Shown here: positions 1 through 9,683 of the stretch, piece by piece
Numbering within the stretch: the first letter of the stretch is position 1
Layout of the letters: each line of letters starts with the position of its first letter
Source of the DNA: Gandjariella thermophila
GTDB taxonomy: Bacteria > Actinomycetota > Actinomycetes > Mycobacteriales > Pseudonocardiaceae
Direction: 5' to 3'
Assembly (NCBI RefSeq): GCF_005405885.1
Contig: NZ_BJFL01000001.1
Location: 248,001 to 312,000 of the forward strand
DNA length: 64,000 bases
Position numbers and translations under genes: made by a program
Notes under the pieces: generated by a model
What the model was told of the DNA's origin: nothing
Database searches by the model: none
What the model saw: the letters and a program-made list of their open reading frames with translations, nothing else

Positions 1-82
1 GACCGGCGGTCATGGCCAGCGCCGCGACGATCCGGACGGCGCGCCCGGCGAAACCGGACCTCTGGCTGCGTGTTTTTTCCAT
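1..82 (-). CDS. Start of a secreted protein, cut by the window edge
   Basis: Only the first 27 codons are visible. The ATG at 82-80 is preceded by a GGAAGGGA ribosome binding site. The peptide begins MEKTRSQRSG, has several arginines, then a hydrophobic stretch (VRIVAALAMTAG). This is the charged-then-hydrophobic start of a Sec signal peptide or membrane anchor. The mature protein lies outside the window, so its function cannot be judged. Confidence 0.6.
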   Translation of the reverse strand, partial: MEKTRSQRSGFAGRAVRIVAALAMTAG

Positions 83-489
83 CGTTGCTTCCCTTCCGTA
101 GATCCCGGGAGTACGACGTCACGTCGATCGGTGACCGACCAACGACAAACACAAATGTTCCCGTCGCCACAGTTCTGCGTTTGGGGAACACTCATTCGTG
201 ACGCTCGCCCGTTTCATTCAGCGGGCAAGCAGCAACCGCTGATCGATGTGAACTAACAGCATCCCCTCCTCCCCACGTGTTCGACGTTTCTCGGGGGCGG
301 AGGATGCCTGTAGGGCCGAAGGTCAGCCGCGGCCCCGGGACCATAGTCCCGGACGCGCGGAATCGCGTCTTCCTTTTCGGTCGGCGTGCGTTTTTGAACT
401 CGTCAAGAAATTGACCGGGATCCCCATTCCGGCGTGTTCGAGGGGGCGCCCTGGGGGGCGATCGGGGCGCGGCGCGTACGCTCGGCACC
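83..489. other. Intergenic region with two palindromes and a weak hairpin
   Basis: I find no supportable gene in these 407 bases. They hold two adjacent palindromes just upstream of the minus-strand secreted gene: CGACGT-C-ACGTCG (114-126) and TCGGT-G-ACCGA (128-138), which could be operators. At 204-230 lies an imperfect hairpin containing CATTCAGCGGGC (216-227), the same 12-mer found in the large inverted repeat at 2314-2376. A TACGCT hexamer at 476-481, 8 bases before the next GTG, could be the -10 of a leaderless transcript. Confidence 0.5.
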
Positions 490-801
490 GTGGCGGCCAA
501 GGCGGAGGACCCGTACCACGTGCAGGTGCCGACGGCGGAGCTGCGGCGCCTGGCGTTGGCGCTCGACGTGGTCGACCGGCACGCCGACCTCAACCACCGC
601 TACCGCAGGATGATCGCGGACTCGCGGGCGGTCCTGTCCGCCGATCATGTCCGGCTGACCCAGGCACGCGGCCTGGCGAAGCGGCTCATGGTGCTGGCGA
701 AGGCGGCCGGTCCCGCGCTGCGCGAAGACGTGCCGAAGCCCGACCGGGACGCGTTGGAGGCCGGTCTCCGACAGGCGGACGAACTCGTCTTCGGCCGCTG
801 A
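490..801 (+). CDS. Small hypothetical protein
   Basis: 103 residues from a GTG start. I do not recognise the family. The protein is soluble, mainly helical by composition, with no signal peptide or membrane segment, and a strongly charged middle (DRHADLNHRYRRM). No clear Shine-Dalgarno precedes the GTG, but a TACGCT -10-like hexamer 8 bases upstream suggests leaderless expression. It ends 8 bases before the convergent DUF397 gene. Codon use is GC-rich at third positions, which supports real coding. Confidence 0.6.
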   Translation: MAAKAEDPYHVQVPTAELRRLALALDVVDRHADLNHRYRRMIADSRAVLSADHVRLTQARGLAKRLMVLAKAAGPALREDVPKPDRDALEAGLRQADELVFGR

Positions 802-809
802 CGCCCTGC

Positions 810-1052
810 CTACCGTTCCAGTTGTCCGGCCCTGGCGGCGGCGATCAGCCCGTGCCAGGCACCGACCGGGAAGACCAGCGCCGGCCCCTCCGGGTTCTTC
901 GAGTCGCGGACGGCGGCCGCCGGTCCAGCGAAGGCCACCTCGACGCAGCTCGTGTTGTTGCCCCCGCCGCTGTGGCTCTCTTGCGCCACCGAGGTCCAGA
1001 CCAGTCCGCAGTGGACATCGCACCGCCTCTTCAGTCCGGGCTCACAGCTCAC
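810..1052 (-). CDS. DUF397 domain protein
   Basis: 80 residues with the DUF397 signature: a Ser-Gly-Gly-Gly-Asn-Asn-Cys-Val-Glu-Val type segment, then VRDSKNPEGPALVF, then a WHGLIAAARAGQ tail. DUF397 proteins are small actinobacterial partners of XRE/DUF5753 regulators, and the two are often encoded in tandem. Here the GTG start at 1052 overlaps the stop of the regulator by 11 bases, so translation is probably coupled. The start could instead be a few codons downstream, because the N-terminal stretch is not typical of the family. Molecular role unknown. Confidence 0.85.
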   Translation of the reverse strand: MSCEPGLKRRCDVHCGLVWTSVAQESHSGGGNNTSCVEVAFAGPAAAVRDSKNPEGPALVFPVGAWHGLIAAARAGQLER

Positions 1053-1884
1053 GGATGACCTGCCTCAGCAACGCGACCGACTCCGCCGGACCGAGCGCCC
1101 GAGAACACAGGTGATCAAAGGTCAGCATACATGCGGTGACCTGCGCCTCCTTCTCCAAGTGTAAGCCGCCCGCCGGGTGGTCGATGAACACGACATCGGG
1201 GTCCTTGGGGTCTGCGAATCGCAGGACGATGAAACTGCCCTCCAAGCCCTCGTGCGGGCTCGTCGAGGACGCCAGCACCCGGAGGGTGACATTGCTCAGC
1301 TCGGACATCTCCACCAGGTGAGCCAGTTGCGTTCGCATCAGGGTCGTTCCGCCTATGGGACGGTGAAGGACGCTTTCGTCGATCAGGGCTTGTAACTCCA
1401 GCGGCGGGTTGTCGCGGAGTCGCGCCTGGCGGCGCATCCGCACGGCTATCTGGTTGTCGACGTCCTGCCGAGACCGGCGTTGCAGCCGATACGAAGCGAT
1501 AACAGCTCTTGCGTATTCCTCGGTCTGCAAAAGCCCCGGCACGTACCCGAGCTGGTACTCGTATACCGCACTCGCCTCGGCCTCCATACTGACGTAGCCC
1601 TTGTCGTTGAGGCCGTAGGCGTGCCGCCATCCGCGTTCGCGGGCGCGGACGGCCATGTCGATGATCTCCGGCCACTGGTCGCCGGGGACGCCGTAGAGGT
1701 CCAACATGGACTTAACCGCGTGCACGTCCACGCCGTTGACCGCGCGCTCGATGCGGCTGAGCTTGGCGGTGGAGAAGTGCAGCAGCGGCGCGGCCTCCTC
1801 AATGGACAGTCGCGCCTGCTCGCGGAGCCGGCGCAGCAGCCGGGCGAGCTGGCGGCGCTTGAAGGTGGGCCTGGATTCGGTCAC
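1042..1884 (-). CDS. XRE-family regulator with DUF5753 domain
   Basis: 280 residues. An N-terminal helix-turn-helix (about residues 10-70: LRRLREQARLSIEEAAPLL, then STAKLSRIERA) is followed by a DUF5753 ligand or interaction domain (GLLQTEEYARAVI, MRRQARL, ALIDESVLHRP). This is the large Streptomyces/Pseudonocardiaceae family paired with DUF397 proteins. I chose GTG 1884 because GGGGAGG lies 6 bases before it. An ATG two codons earlier (1890) abuts the GGAGG and is a poor start. The promoter region toward 1935 carries inverted repeats that look like an autoregulatory operator. DNA target genes are unknown. Confidence 0.9.
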   Translation of the reverse strand: MTESRPTFKRRQLARLLRRLREQARLSIEEAAPLLHFSTAKLSRIERAVNGVDVHAVKSMLDLYGVPGDQWPEIIDMAVRARERGWRHAYGLNDKGYVSMEAEASAVYEYQLGYVPGLLQTEEYARAVIASYRLQRRSRQDVDNQIAVRMRRQARLRDNPPLELQALIDESVLHRPIGGTTLMRTQLAHLVEMSELSNVTLRVLASSTSPHEGLEGSFIVLRFADPKDPDVVFIDHPAGGLHLEKEAQVTACMLTFDHLCSRALGPAESVALLRQVIREL

Positions 1885-1923
1885 CGGCATCCTCCCCGTG
1901 TCGGTGAGGAGAATGATCACCCG

Positions 1924-1949
1924 GTAAGGCCGGAATGTGTACCTTACAC
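1924..1949. promoter_or_regulatory. Inverted repeats between XRE gene and divergent ORF, likely operator
   Basis: GTAAGG (1924-1929) and CCTTAC (1942-1947) form an inverted repeat with a 12-base spacer. Overlapping it, GTGTA-CCT-TACAC (1937-1949) is a second inverted repeat. The site sits 40-65 bases upstream of the XRE start and overlaps the start codon of the divergent gene at 1935. Position and symmetry fit an operator of the XRE regulator. Confidence 0.45.
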
Positions 1950-2309
1950 TTCCGCGACGATCAGCGCGGTCCTTACCCGCTGACGCTGCGGCACATGTCA
2001 CGTTGGGACTACTGGCATCACATCGACTACCACCGCAAACTGCCTCGTGGCGAGCGGGTTCTGGAGTACACCGAGATCGTGCAGGACCACGGCTGGTGCC
2101 TGCGCCGGACCGGAATGACCCGGGAACAGTGGCTAACCGTTTACACCCGATCGTGTGCGGAGGGTTTCCTCGGTCGGGTCAGCGCGGCGCCCGGTGTGTG
2201 GGTCGTCATCGTGTGGCGGACACCCCGCGACGCCCGGCGTCACGTGGTGTGCTCCATCGAGCTGCCGTGGCGAACGCACCGCTCCGACGCGGAACGCACC
2301 AAGCCGTGA
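1935..2309 (+). CDS. Hypothetical protein, divergent from XRE regulator
   Basis: 124 residues, Trp- and His-rich (SRWDYWHHIDYHRK), without signal peptide or membrane segments and without a family I recognise. It contains a TTA leucine codon at residue 4, rare in such GC-rich genomes, and uses more A/T-ending codons than its neighbours. That suggests transfer or bldA-type translational control. The ATG at 1935 has only a weak AAGG upstream. An internal ATG at 1995 is an alternative. It is divergent from the XRE gene and ends just before a large inverted repeat. Real coding is likely but not certain. Confidence 0.5.
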   Translation: MCTLHFRDDQRGPYPLTLRHMSRWDYWHHIDYHRKLPRGERVLEYTEIVQDHGWCLRRTGMTREQWLTVYTRSCAEGFLGRVSAAPGVWVVIVWRTPRDARRHVVCSIELPWRTHRSDAERTKP

Positions 2310-2313
2310 ATCC

Positions 2314-2376
2314 GCATTCAGCGGGCTCGACGGGCATTCGGGCGCACCACGAAACGCCATTGAGCCCGCTGAATGC
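2314..2376. terminator. Long perfect inverted repeat between convergent genes
   Basis: GCATTCAGCGGGCTC (2314-2328) and its exact reverse complement (2362-2376) flank a 33-base loop. It lies between the stop of the gene at 2309 and the stop of hemH at 2414, so a two-way terminator role is likely. The core 12-mer CATTCAGCGGGC recurs at 216-227, so it may also be a dispersed palindromic repeat. Confidence 0.6.
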
Positions 2377-2413
2377 GAGGTAAAGGGACGGGTTACGCGC
2401 GGTCAGGGCCTGG

Positions 2414-3457
2414 TCAGGGCCGCACTGGGCGGCGGGCCGGTTCGCAGCAGCCGGGGGCGCAGGGTTCGCCGTTGGCGGTGCAACCGGCGGCGGGGAACTC
2501 GGACAGCTTGCGCGGTGCCAGCCCGTCAACATGTTCCCGGACCAGTTCCACCACCATCCGCGCGAACCTCGGGTCCGGGCCGGGGGTGGCGGCGCGGGCG
2601 AAACCCATGCCCAGCTTCTCGGCGTGCTCCCGCGCCTCGGTGTCCAGGTCCCACACCACCTCGAGGTGGTCGGAGACGAACCCGACCGGGCTGACCACGA
2701 CCCGCGACACCCCGGCGGCGTGCAGCGCGTCCAGGTGGTCCACGATGTCCGGCTCCAGCCACGGGATGTGCGGCGGGCCGGACCGGGACTGCCACACCAC
2801 GTCGTGGTCGGGCACGCCGACGGCCTCGGCGACCAGCCGGGCCGCCTCGGCGATCTGCCGGGAGTACCGGTTGCCGCCCTCCTCCGGCGGCCCCGAGGCG
2901 TTGTCCGCGGACACCGGCACCGAGTGCGCGGTGAACACCAGCCGCGCCGGGCCGTCCAGCCCGGCGAGCGCCGTGCGCACCGCGTCCGCGTTGGCCTCGA
3001 CGAACAGCGGGTGGTCGAAGAACTGGCGCAGCTTCACCAGTTCCGGCGCGGTCTCTCCGACCGCGGTCCTGGCCCGGGCGATGTCCTCGTCGTACTGCCG
3101 GCAGGCCGAGTACCCGCCGTAGGCGCTGGTCGGGAACACCAGGGCGCGGCGGACGCCGGCCTCGGCCATCTCCCCGACGGTGTCCTCGATCATGGGGTGC
3201 CAGTTGCGGTTTCCGAAGTACACCGGGAGATCCGCCATGCCGGCCGCGCCCAGTTCCCGGCGGATCGCCGCGATCAGGTCCCGGTTGAGCCGGTTGATCG
3301 GGGACACCCCGCCGAAGTGCAGGTAGTGCTCGGCCACCTCATCCAGCCGCTGCGGCGGCACTCCCCTCCCCCGGGTGACGTTCTCCAGGAAGGGCCGGAC
3401 GTCCTGCGGCCCCTCCGGGCCGCCGAAGGACAGCAGCAGCAACGCGTCAACGGTCAC
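2414..3457 (-). CDS. hemH: Ferrochelatase (coproporphyrin III type)
   Basis: 347 residues, normal length. It inserts Fe2+ into a porphyrin at the end of haem synthesis. In Actinobacteria the substrate is normally coproporphyrin III (gene also called cpfC). The N-terminus reads [22 protein letters not shown], the family signature. The catalytic His lies in [10 protein letters not shown], and a [17 protein letters not shown] segment carries the conserved Glu. The C-terminus has a cysteine cluster (C-x6-C-x3-CC), matching the [2Fe-2S] ligands known from actinobacterial ferrochelatases. Starts at GTG 3457, 49 bases after gabT. In mycobacteria this gene follows inhA directly; here the gab module separates them. 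Confidence 0.95.
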   Translation of the reverse strand: MTVDALLLLSFGGPEGPQDVRPFLENVTRGRGVPPQRLDEVAEHYLHFGGVSPINRLNRDLIAAIRRELGAAGMADLPVYFGNRNWHPMIEDTVGEMAEAGVRRALVFPTSAYGGYSACRQYDEDIARARTAVGETAPELVKLRQFFDHPLFVEANADAVRTALAGLDGPARLVFTAHSVPVSADNASGPPEEGGNRYSRQIAEAARLVAEAVGVPDHDVVWQSRSGPPHIPWLEPDIVDHLDALHAAGVSRVVVSPVGFVSDHLEVVWDLDTEAREHAEKLGMGFARAATPGPDPRFARMVVELVREHVDGLAPRKLSEFPAAGCTANGEPCAPGCCEPARRPVRP

Positions 3458-3506
3458 CGGCTCATCCTCGCCCGCGCCCGCGCGGCGGAGCGACCCGGGT
3501 CCGTGG

Positions 3507-4838
3507 TCATGCGCAGCCCTCGGCGAACGCCTCCTCCACCACGTCGAACCCCTCGGCGAGCACGGGTTCCGAGATCACCAGCGGCGGCAGGAAGCGGAGC
3601 ACGTTGCCGTAGGTGCCGGCGGTGAGCACGAGCACGCCGCGGGCGTGGCAGGCCGCGGCGATGCGGCGGGTCAGCTCGGCGTCGGGCTCGGTGGTGCCCG
3701 GCCGGACCAGTTCGACGGCCAGCATGGCTCCGCGCCCGCGTACGTCGCCGACCTGCGGGTGGCGCTCCAGCAGGCCGGTCAGCCGGGGCCGGACCAGCCG
3801 CTCGATCCGCCGGGCCGCGCCGGCCAGGTCGCGCTCGCGCATGATCCCGATGCTGGCCAGGGCGGCGGCGCAGGCAATCGGGTTGCCGCCGTAGGTGCCG
3901 CCGAGACCGCCCGGGTGCACCGCGTCCATGATCTCCGCGCGGCCGGTGACCGCGGACAGCGGCAGGCCACCGGCGATGCCCTTGGCGGTGGCCACCAGGT
4001 CCGGCGCCACGCCCTCGTGCTCGCAGGCGAACCAGGAGCCGGTGCGGCAGAACCCGGTCTGCACCTCGTCGGCGACCAGCAGCGCGCCGTGCTCGGCGCA
4101 CCAGCGGGCCAGTTCGGGCAGGAACCCGGGGGCCGGGACGACGAACCCGCCCTCGCCCTGGATGGGCTCGACCAGCACCGCGGCCACGTTGCCCGCGCCG
4201 ACCTGCGCCTCGACGTGATCCAGCGCGCGGCGGGCGGCCTGCCCGCCGGTCAGCCCGGCCGGGTCGCGGAACGGGTAGGACATCGGCGCCCGGTACACCT
4301 CTGGGGCGAACGGTCCGAAGCCCTGCTTGTACGGCATGTTCTTCGCGGTCAGCGCCATGGTCAGGTTGCTGCGGCCGTGGTAGGCGTGGTCGAAGGCGAC
4401 GACGGCGGTGCGGCCGGTGGCGTGCCGGGCGATCTTGACGGCGTTCTCCACCGCCTCCGCGCCCGAGTTGAACAGCGCGGAGCGCTTCTCGTAGTCGCCG
4501 GGCGTCAGCGCGGCCAACTCCTCGCACACCGCCACGTACGGCTCGTACGGGCTGACCATGAAGCAGCTGTGGGTGAACCGGCCGGCCTGCTCGCGCACCG
4601 CGCCGGTGACGGCGGGCGCGGCGGCGCCGACGTTGGTCACCGCGATACCGGAGCCGAGGTCGATCAGGGTGTTGCCGTCGACGTCGTGCAGCAGGCCGTC
4701 TGCGGCGTGGTCGACGTAGGCGGGCAGCACACTGCTCACCCCGCGGGCGACGGCACGGTCCCGGCGGGCGTGCAGTTCCTTCGACCGCGGCCCGGGCAGC
4801 TCGGTCACCAGTCGACGGGCGGTGCCAACGGTGGTCAC
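3507..4838 (-). CDS. gabT: 4-aminobutyrate aminotransferase
   Basis: 443 residues. This class-III PLP aminotransferase converts GABA plus 2-oxoglutarate to succinate semialdehyde plus glutamate. Visible motifs are [17 protein letters not shown] (cofactor binding), [25 protein letters not shown], the Asp of [15 protein letters not shown], and the PLP lysine in [17 protein letters not shown]. The GTG start overlaps the stop of gabP in a GTGA tetranucleotide, so the two are translationally coupled. No succinate-semialdehyde dehydrogenase (gabD) lies nearby, so that step must be encoded elsewhere. Confidence 0.93.
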   Translation of the reverse strand: MTTVGTARRLVTELPGPRSKELHARRDRAVARGVSSVLPAYVDHAADGLLHDVDGNTLIDLGSGIAVTNVGAAAPAVTGAVREQAGRFTHSCFMVSPYEPYVAVCEELAALTPGDYEKRSALFNSGAEAVENAVKIARHATGRTAVVAFDHAYHGRSNLTMALTAKNMPYKQGFGPFAPEVYRAPMSYPFRDPAGLTGGQAARRALDHVEAQVGAGNVAAVLVEPIQGEGGFVVPAPGFLPELARWCAEHGALLVADEVQTGFCRTGSWFACEHEGVAPDLVATAKGIAGGLPLSAVTGRAEIMDAVHPGGLGGTYGGNPIACAAALASIGIMRERDLAGAARRIERLVRPRLTGLLERHPQVGDVRGRGAMLAVELVRPGTTEPDAELTRRIAAACHARGVLVLTAGTYGNVLRFLPPLVISEPVLAEGFDVVEEAFAEGCA

Positions 4839-6241
4839 GCGGACTCCTTCGCGCTCGTGTCGGCGGTGACCAGGGCGGCGCCGCTCGCCCGTTGCCTGAT
4901 CATCGCCACGGCCAGCACGATCACCGCGACCAGCACGCTGAGCAGCAGCTGGGGGCGGCTGTCGCCGTCGAAGAGCATGCCGACCAGCAGTCCCGCCATG
5001 GCCACGATGGAAAGCCACGTCAGGTACGGGTAGGCCCACATCCGCAGGGTCAGCCGATCCGGCGTGGCCCGTTCCAGCTCGCGGCGCATGCGGAGCTGGG
5101 AGACGGCGATGACCAGCCAGACGAACAGGGCCACCGCGCCGGAGGAGTTGACCAGGAACAGGAACACCCCGTCCGGCGAGACATAGTTGAAGATCACCGT
5201 GACGAAGCCGACCACGGTGGAGGCGAGCACCGGCACGGTGGGCACGCCCCGACCGGACAGCCGTCGCCAGGCCGACGGCGCGTCGCCCCGGGTGGCCAGC
5301 GAGAACAGCATCCGGGATGCGGTGTACAGGCCGGAGTTGAGGCAGGACAGCACCGAGGTGAGCACGATGGCGTCCATCACGGTGGCCGCCGCGGGCAGGC
5401 CGATGTGGTCGAGCACGGCCACGTACGGGCTCTTCGCCACGCTCGCGTCGTTCCACGGCAGCAGGGTCACCACCACGGCGATCGAGCCGAGGTAGAAGAC
5501 CAGGATGCGCCACACCACGGAGCGGACCGCGGCGCGCACGGCGTGCACCGGGTCGGCGGACTCGCCGGCCGCGACGGTGGCGATCTCCGCACCGAAGAAG
5601 GAGAACACCACGACGAGCATGGCCTGCAGCACCGGTCCGGCGCCGTTCGGCAGGAAACCGCCGTGGCCGGTGAGGTTGGCGGCACCGGGGGCGGTGAAGC
5701 CGGGCAGCAGGCCGAGCACCGCGACCACGCCGACGATGAGGAACACGGTGATCGCGGCGACCTTGATGGAGGCGAACCAGAACTCGAACTCGCCGTAGGA
5801 GCGGACGGAGAACAGGTTGGTCGCGGTGAGGATGACCATCAGCACCAGCGCCCACGTCCACTGCGGCACCACGGGTAGCCAGCGGTGCGCGATCGCCGCG
5901 CCGGCGGTGGCCTCGACGCCGATCACCACGACCCAGAACCACCAGTACAGCCAGCCGATGGTGAACCCGGCCCAGCGGCCGATGGCGCGCTCGGCGTAGG
6001 CGGAGAACGAGCCGGTGTCCGGGTTGGCCGCGGCCATCTCGCCGAGCATGCGCATCACCAGCACGACCAGCGCGCCGGCGACCGCGTAGGAGATCAGCAC
6101 GCCCGGACCGGCCTGGCCGATCGCCGCGCCGCTGCCGACGAACAGGCCGGCGCCGATCACGCCGGCGATGGCGATCATGCTGAGGTGGCGCTTGCCGAGG
6201 GTGCTGGCCAACCGTGGGGCGCTGTCGGTGTGCCTGCTCAT
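4835..6241 (-). CDS. gabP: Amino-acid permease, probably GABA permease
   Basis: 468 residues with about 12 membrane segments, an APC-superfamily amino-acid/proton symporter. The N-terminus is typical: LGKRHLSMIAIAGVIGAGLFVGSG with the GxG substrate loop, then ISYAVAGALVVLVMRMLGEMA and PDTGSFSAYA. The specific call of GABA uptake rests on coupling to gabT (4-base overlap) and the divergent PucR regulator. A related amino acid such as beta-alanine or proline is possible. The ATG at 6241 follows a CAGGAGACGACC ribosome binding site. Confidence 0.88.
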   Translation of the reverse strand: MSRHTDSAPRLASTLGKRHLSMIAIAGVIGAGLFVGSGAAIGQAGPGVLISYAVAGALVVLVMRMLGEMAAANPDTGSFSAYAERAIGRWAGFTIGWLYWWFWVVVIGVEATAGAAIAHRWLPVVPQWTWALVLMVILTATNLFSVRSYGEFEFWFASIKVAAITVFLIVGVVAVLGLLPGFTAPGAANLTGHGGFLPNGAGPVLQAMLVVVFSFFGAEIATVAAGESADPVHAVRAAVRSVVWRILVFYLGSIAVVVTLLPWNDASVAKSPYVAVLDHIGLPAAATVMDAIVLTSVLSCLNSGLYTASRMLFSLATRGDAPSAWRRLSGRGVPTVPVLASTVVGFVTVIFNYVSPDGVFLFLVNSSGAVALFVWLVIAVSQLRMRRELERATPDRLTLRMWAYPYLTWLSIVAMAGLLVGMLFDGDSRPQLLLSVLVAVIVLAVAMIRQRASGAALVTADTSAKESA

Positions 6242-6337
6242 GGTCGTCTCCTGAGTTCCAGCGTGGGTGCGGGTCGTCGCGGCGCCGTGGTTTCCGCAAA
6301 GAGTGGGTGCCGCAGCTCACGTCGCCAAGTAGCCTTT

Positions 6338-6380
6338 CTGGCCAACTCGGCATCGGTGTCTCGCCGATCTGGCAAACCCG
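6338..6380. promoter_or_regulatory. Direct repeats in the gabP/pucR intergenic region
   Basis: CTGGCCAACTCG (6338-6349) and CTGGCAAACCCG (6369-6380) match at 10 of 12 bases with a 31-base period, about three helical turns. A short inverted repeat ATCGG...CCGAT lies between them. The position between divergent gabP and the PucR gene fits a regulator binding site. I infer this from position and repetition only. Confidence 0.35.
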
Positions 6381-6405
6381 ATTCCTGCTACACCGAGGTG
6401 TCGTG

Positions 6406-7929
6406 ATGGGACCGACGCTGGCGACGCTGGTCGACACACCAGGGCTTGACCTGCGGGTCTGCGCGGCGGCCGGGGCGTTGCGCCGCCGGGTCCACTGGGT
6501 GCACGTCAGCGAGCTGGCCGACCCGACCCCGTTCCTGGAGGGCGGGGAGCTGCTGCTGACCACCGGCATCGGCCCCGGTGACGACCCGGCCGGGCAGGCG
6601 GAGTACGTGCGGCGGCTGTGCGCGGCCGGGGTGAGCGCCCTCGGCTACGGCACCGGGCTGCCCGCGCCGGTGGTGCCGGCCGGGTTGCTGGCAGCCGCCG
6701 AGGAGCACGGCCTGCCGGTCGTCGAGGTGCCCAAGCGGACCCCGTTTATCGCCATCAGCAAGGCGGTGGCCAGGGCGGTGGCCAGCGAGGAGTTCGCCGC
6801 GGTGACCGCCGCCTACCGGGCCCAGCAGTCGCTGACCGCGGCGGCGTTGCGGCCGGACGCGCCCGCGGCGGTGGTGCACCGGCTGGCCGCCGCGCTGCGG
6901 GTGTGGGCGGTGCTGCTGGACGCGGCGGGCGGCGTCCGGTGCGCCGAGCCGCGCGACGGGGTGGACCGGGTGGGCGGGCTGCGCGCGGAGATCGCCCGGC
7001 TGCGCGGCCACCGCGCCCCGGCGAGCGCGTCGTTCGCGGTGGCCGGCGACGAGGTGGTGCTGCAGTCGCTGGGCGCCGAGGGCCGGGTGCGCGGGTTCCT
7101 CGCGGTCGGCCGGCCGGATCGGCTGTCCCCCACCGACCGGCACGTGCTGAACACCGCGGTGTCCCTGCTGACCGTCGCGGCCGAGCGGTCCCGGGCACTC
7201 GACGCGGCGCACCGCGAGCTGCGGCGCGGCGTGCTGCGGCTGGCGCTGGCCGGGGAGGTGGCCGCCGCCCGCGCCACCGCGGCCGGCGAGCTACCGGCGG
7301 AGCCGCTGGTGGTAGCGCACGTGGCCGGGACGAGGGAGGCGCTGGCGGACGCGGCGGACGCGCTGGACACCCACGCGGCGCGGGCGGGGGAGCCAGTGTT
7401 CCACGCCCCGCTGGACGCCGACGCACCGCTGGTGGTGCTGGTCGCCGCCGAGGGCGCGCTGCGGCCGTGGCTGGCCGAGCTGCCGGAGCAGGTGCGCGGT
7501 CTCCGGGTCGGCTGCGCGGAACCCGCGGCGCTGACCGAACTGGCCCGCGCGCACCGGCAGGCCGGGCAGGCGCTGGCCGCGGCCCACCGGTGCGGGCGCG
7601 CCGCGCTGGGTTTCGCGGAGATCGCGGCGGGCGGGGTGCTGCCCCTGGTGGACGAGACGGCCGGCCGGGCGTTCGCCGCGGCGCTGCTCGACCCGCTGCT
7701 GCGGCACGACGGGTCCGGCCGGGGCGAGCTGGTCGACTCGCTGCGGGCCTGGCTGGCCCACCACGGCCAGTGGGACCCGGCCGCCGCCGCGCTGGGCGTG
7801 CACCGGCACACGCTGCGCAACCGGATCACCCGGGCGGCGGCCCTGCTCGACCGCGACCTCGGCTCGGCCGACGTGCGCGCCGAGCTGTGGTTCGCGCTGC
7901 GCCTGCTGGGCGCCGGCGAGCCGCCGTAG
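6406..7929 (+). CDS. PucR-family transcriptional regulator, likely GabR-like
   Basis: 507 residues. The N-terminal PucR domain (LATLVDTPGLDLRVCAAAGALRRRVHWVHVSELADPTPFLEGGELLLTTG) is followed by a central regulatory part and a C-terminal HTH_30 domain (LVDSLRAWLAHHGQWDPAAAALGVHRHTLRNRITRAAALL). ATG 6406 is chosen because GAGG lies 7 bases before it. The gene is divergent from gabP-gabT. In Corynebacterium a PucR-type GabR activates GABA catabolism, so it probably controls gabP-gabT. Its stop lies two bases from the stop of inhA. Confidence 0.88.
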   Translation: MGPTLATLVDTPGLDLRVCAAAGALRRRVHWVHVSELADPTPFLEGGELLLTTGIGPGDDPAGQAEYVRRLCAAGVSALGYGTGLPAPVVPAGLLAAAEEHGLPVVEVPKRTPFIAISKAVARAVASEEFAAVTAAYRAQQSLTAAALRPDAPAAVVHRLAAALRVWAVLLDAAGGVRCAEPRDGVDRVGGLRAEIARLRGHRAPASASFAVAGDEVVLQSLGAEGRVRGFLAVGRPDRLSPTDRHVLNTAVSLLTVAAERSRALDAAHRELRRGVLRLALAGEVAAARATAAGELPAEPLVVAHVAGTREALADAADALDTHAARAGEPVFHAPLDADAPLVVLVAAEGALRPWLAELPEQVRGLRVGCAEPAALTELARAHRQAGQALAAAHRCGRAALGFAEIAAGGVLPLVDETAGRAFAAALLDPLLRHDGSGRGELVDSLRAWLAHHGQWDPAAAALGVHRHTLRNRITRAAALLDRDLGSADVRAELWFALRLLGAGEPP

Positions 7930-7931
7930 CG

Positions 7932-8699
7932 TTACATGCCCAGGGCGTGCACGCCGCCGTCGACCCAGACCATGGAGCCGGTGGTGGCGGGGAACCAGTC
8001 GGACAGCAGCGCGCAGCACGACCTGGCTACCGGGGTGGCGTCGTCCACGTCCCAGCCCAACGGCGCCTTCTTGCCCCACTGGCTTTCCAGCTCGGCGAAC
8101 CCGGGGATGGACCTGGCGGCCATGGTGCGCACCGGTCCCGCGGCGACCAGGTTGACCCGGATGCCCTGCGGACCCAACTCGCGGGCAAGGTAGCGGGAGG
8201 TGGACTCCAGCGCGGCCTTGGCCACGCCCATCCAGTTGTAGGCGGGCCAGGCGATCCGCGCGTCGAAGTCCAAGCCCACGATCGATCCGCCGCTGCCCAT
8301 CAGCGGCAGGCATGCGGTGGCCAGCGACTTCAGCGAGTAGGCCGAGACGTGCACTGCGGTGGCCACGTCCTCCCACGGTGCGTCCAGGAAGTCCTCGCCC
8401 AGGCAGGACGGCGGCGCGAAGCCGATCGAGTGCAGCACACCGTCCAGCCCGTCAACGTGCTCGCGGACCCGGTCGGCCAGCGAGGCGAGGTGGTCGTTGT
8501 TGGTGACGTCCAGTTCCACCACCGGGGCTGGTTCGGGCAGCCGCTGCGCGATCCGCTCCACCAGCGACAGCCGGCCGAACCCGGTGAGCACCAGCTTCGC
8601 GCCCTGCTCCTGCGCGGTCCTGGCGACGTGGAAGGCGATCGACCTGTCGGTGATCACACCGGTCACGAGCAGCCGCTTGCCCTGCAGCAGTCCGGTCAC
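7932..8699 (-). CDS. inhA: Enoyl-ACP reductase (NADH), InhA/FabI type
   Basis: 255 residues. It reduces the trans-2-enoyl-ACP double bond in type-II fatty acid synthesis and closely resembles mycobacterial InhA ([25 protein letters not shown]). The atypical short-chain dehydrogenase active site is present: Tyr154 and Lys161 in [12 protein letters not shown], with the glycine-rich NADH loop at the N-terminus. GTG 8699 begins 38 bases after fabG and the two form the conserved fabG-inhA operon. The reading frame stays open upstream through fabG, but that is a shadow and not a fusion. Confidence 0.95.
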   Translation of the reverse strand: MTGLLQGKRLLVTGVITDRSIAFHVARTAQEQGAKLVLTGFGRLSLVERIAQRLPEPAPVVELDVTNNDHLASLADRVREHVDGLDGVLHSIGFAPPSCLGEDFLDAPWEDVATAVHVSAYSLKSLATACLPLMGSGGSIVGLDFDARIAWPAYNWMGVAKAALESTSRYLARELGPQGIRVNLVAAGPVRTMAARSIPGFAELESQWGKKAPLGWDVDDATPVARSCCALLSDWFPATTGSMVWVDGGVHALGM

Positions 8700-8737
8700 T
8701 GTTCTGTTCCCTCCGAAGTGGACGGTGGCGGTCTGGT

Positions 8738-9463
<726 letters not shown>

Positions 9464-9683
9464 TCAGCACGTCGATCGAGCGCGAGGCTATCCGCTACCG
9501 GCCGGTACCCAAGCACCGCATCGCCGCACGCCACACCGCCGCGTGCACATCTTCCTCGGTGCTGGAACCGCCGCGTTGTCGGGGTGTTGCCGCCGTCCTA
9601 AGCGACGGTAAGGAACGCGCCCGCCGCCTTGTCCCGACCCCGGCCGCTGCGCACGGTGATGAACACCACCAAGGGAGGTCGGT

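Noticed and set aside
3507-6569. A 1020-codon minus-strand open frame spanning gabT and the gabP region
   Set aside because: Only the part from 4838 down encodes gabT; the rest is a shadow of gabP in another frame, caused by high GC. Not a fusion protein.
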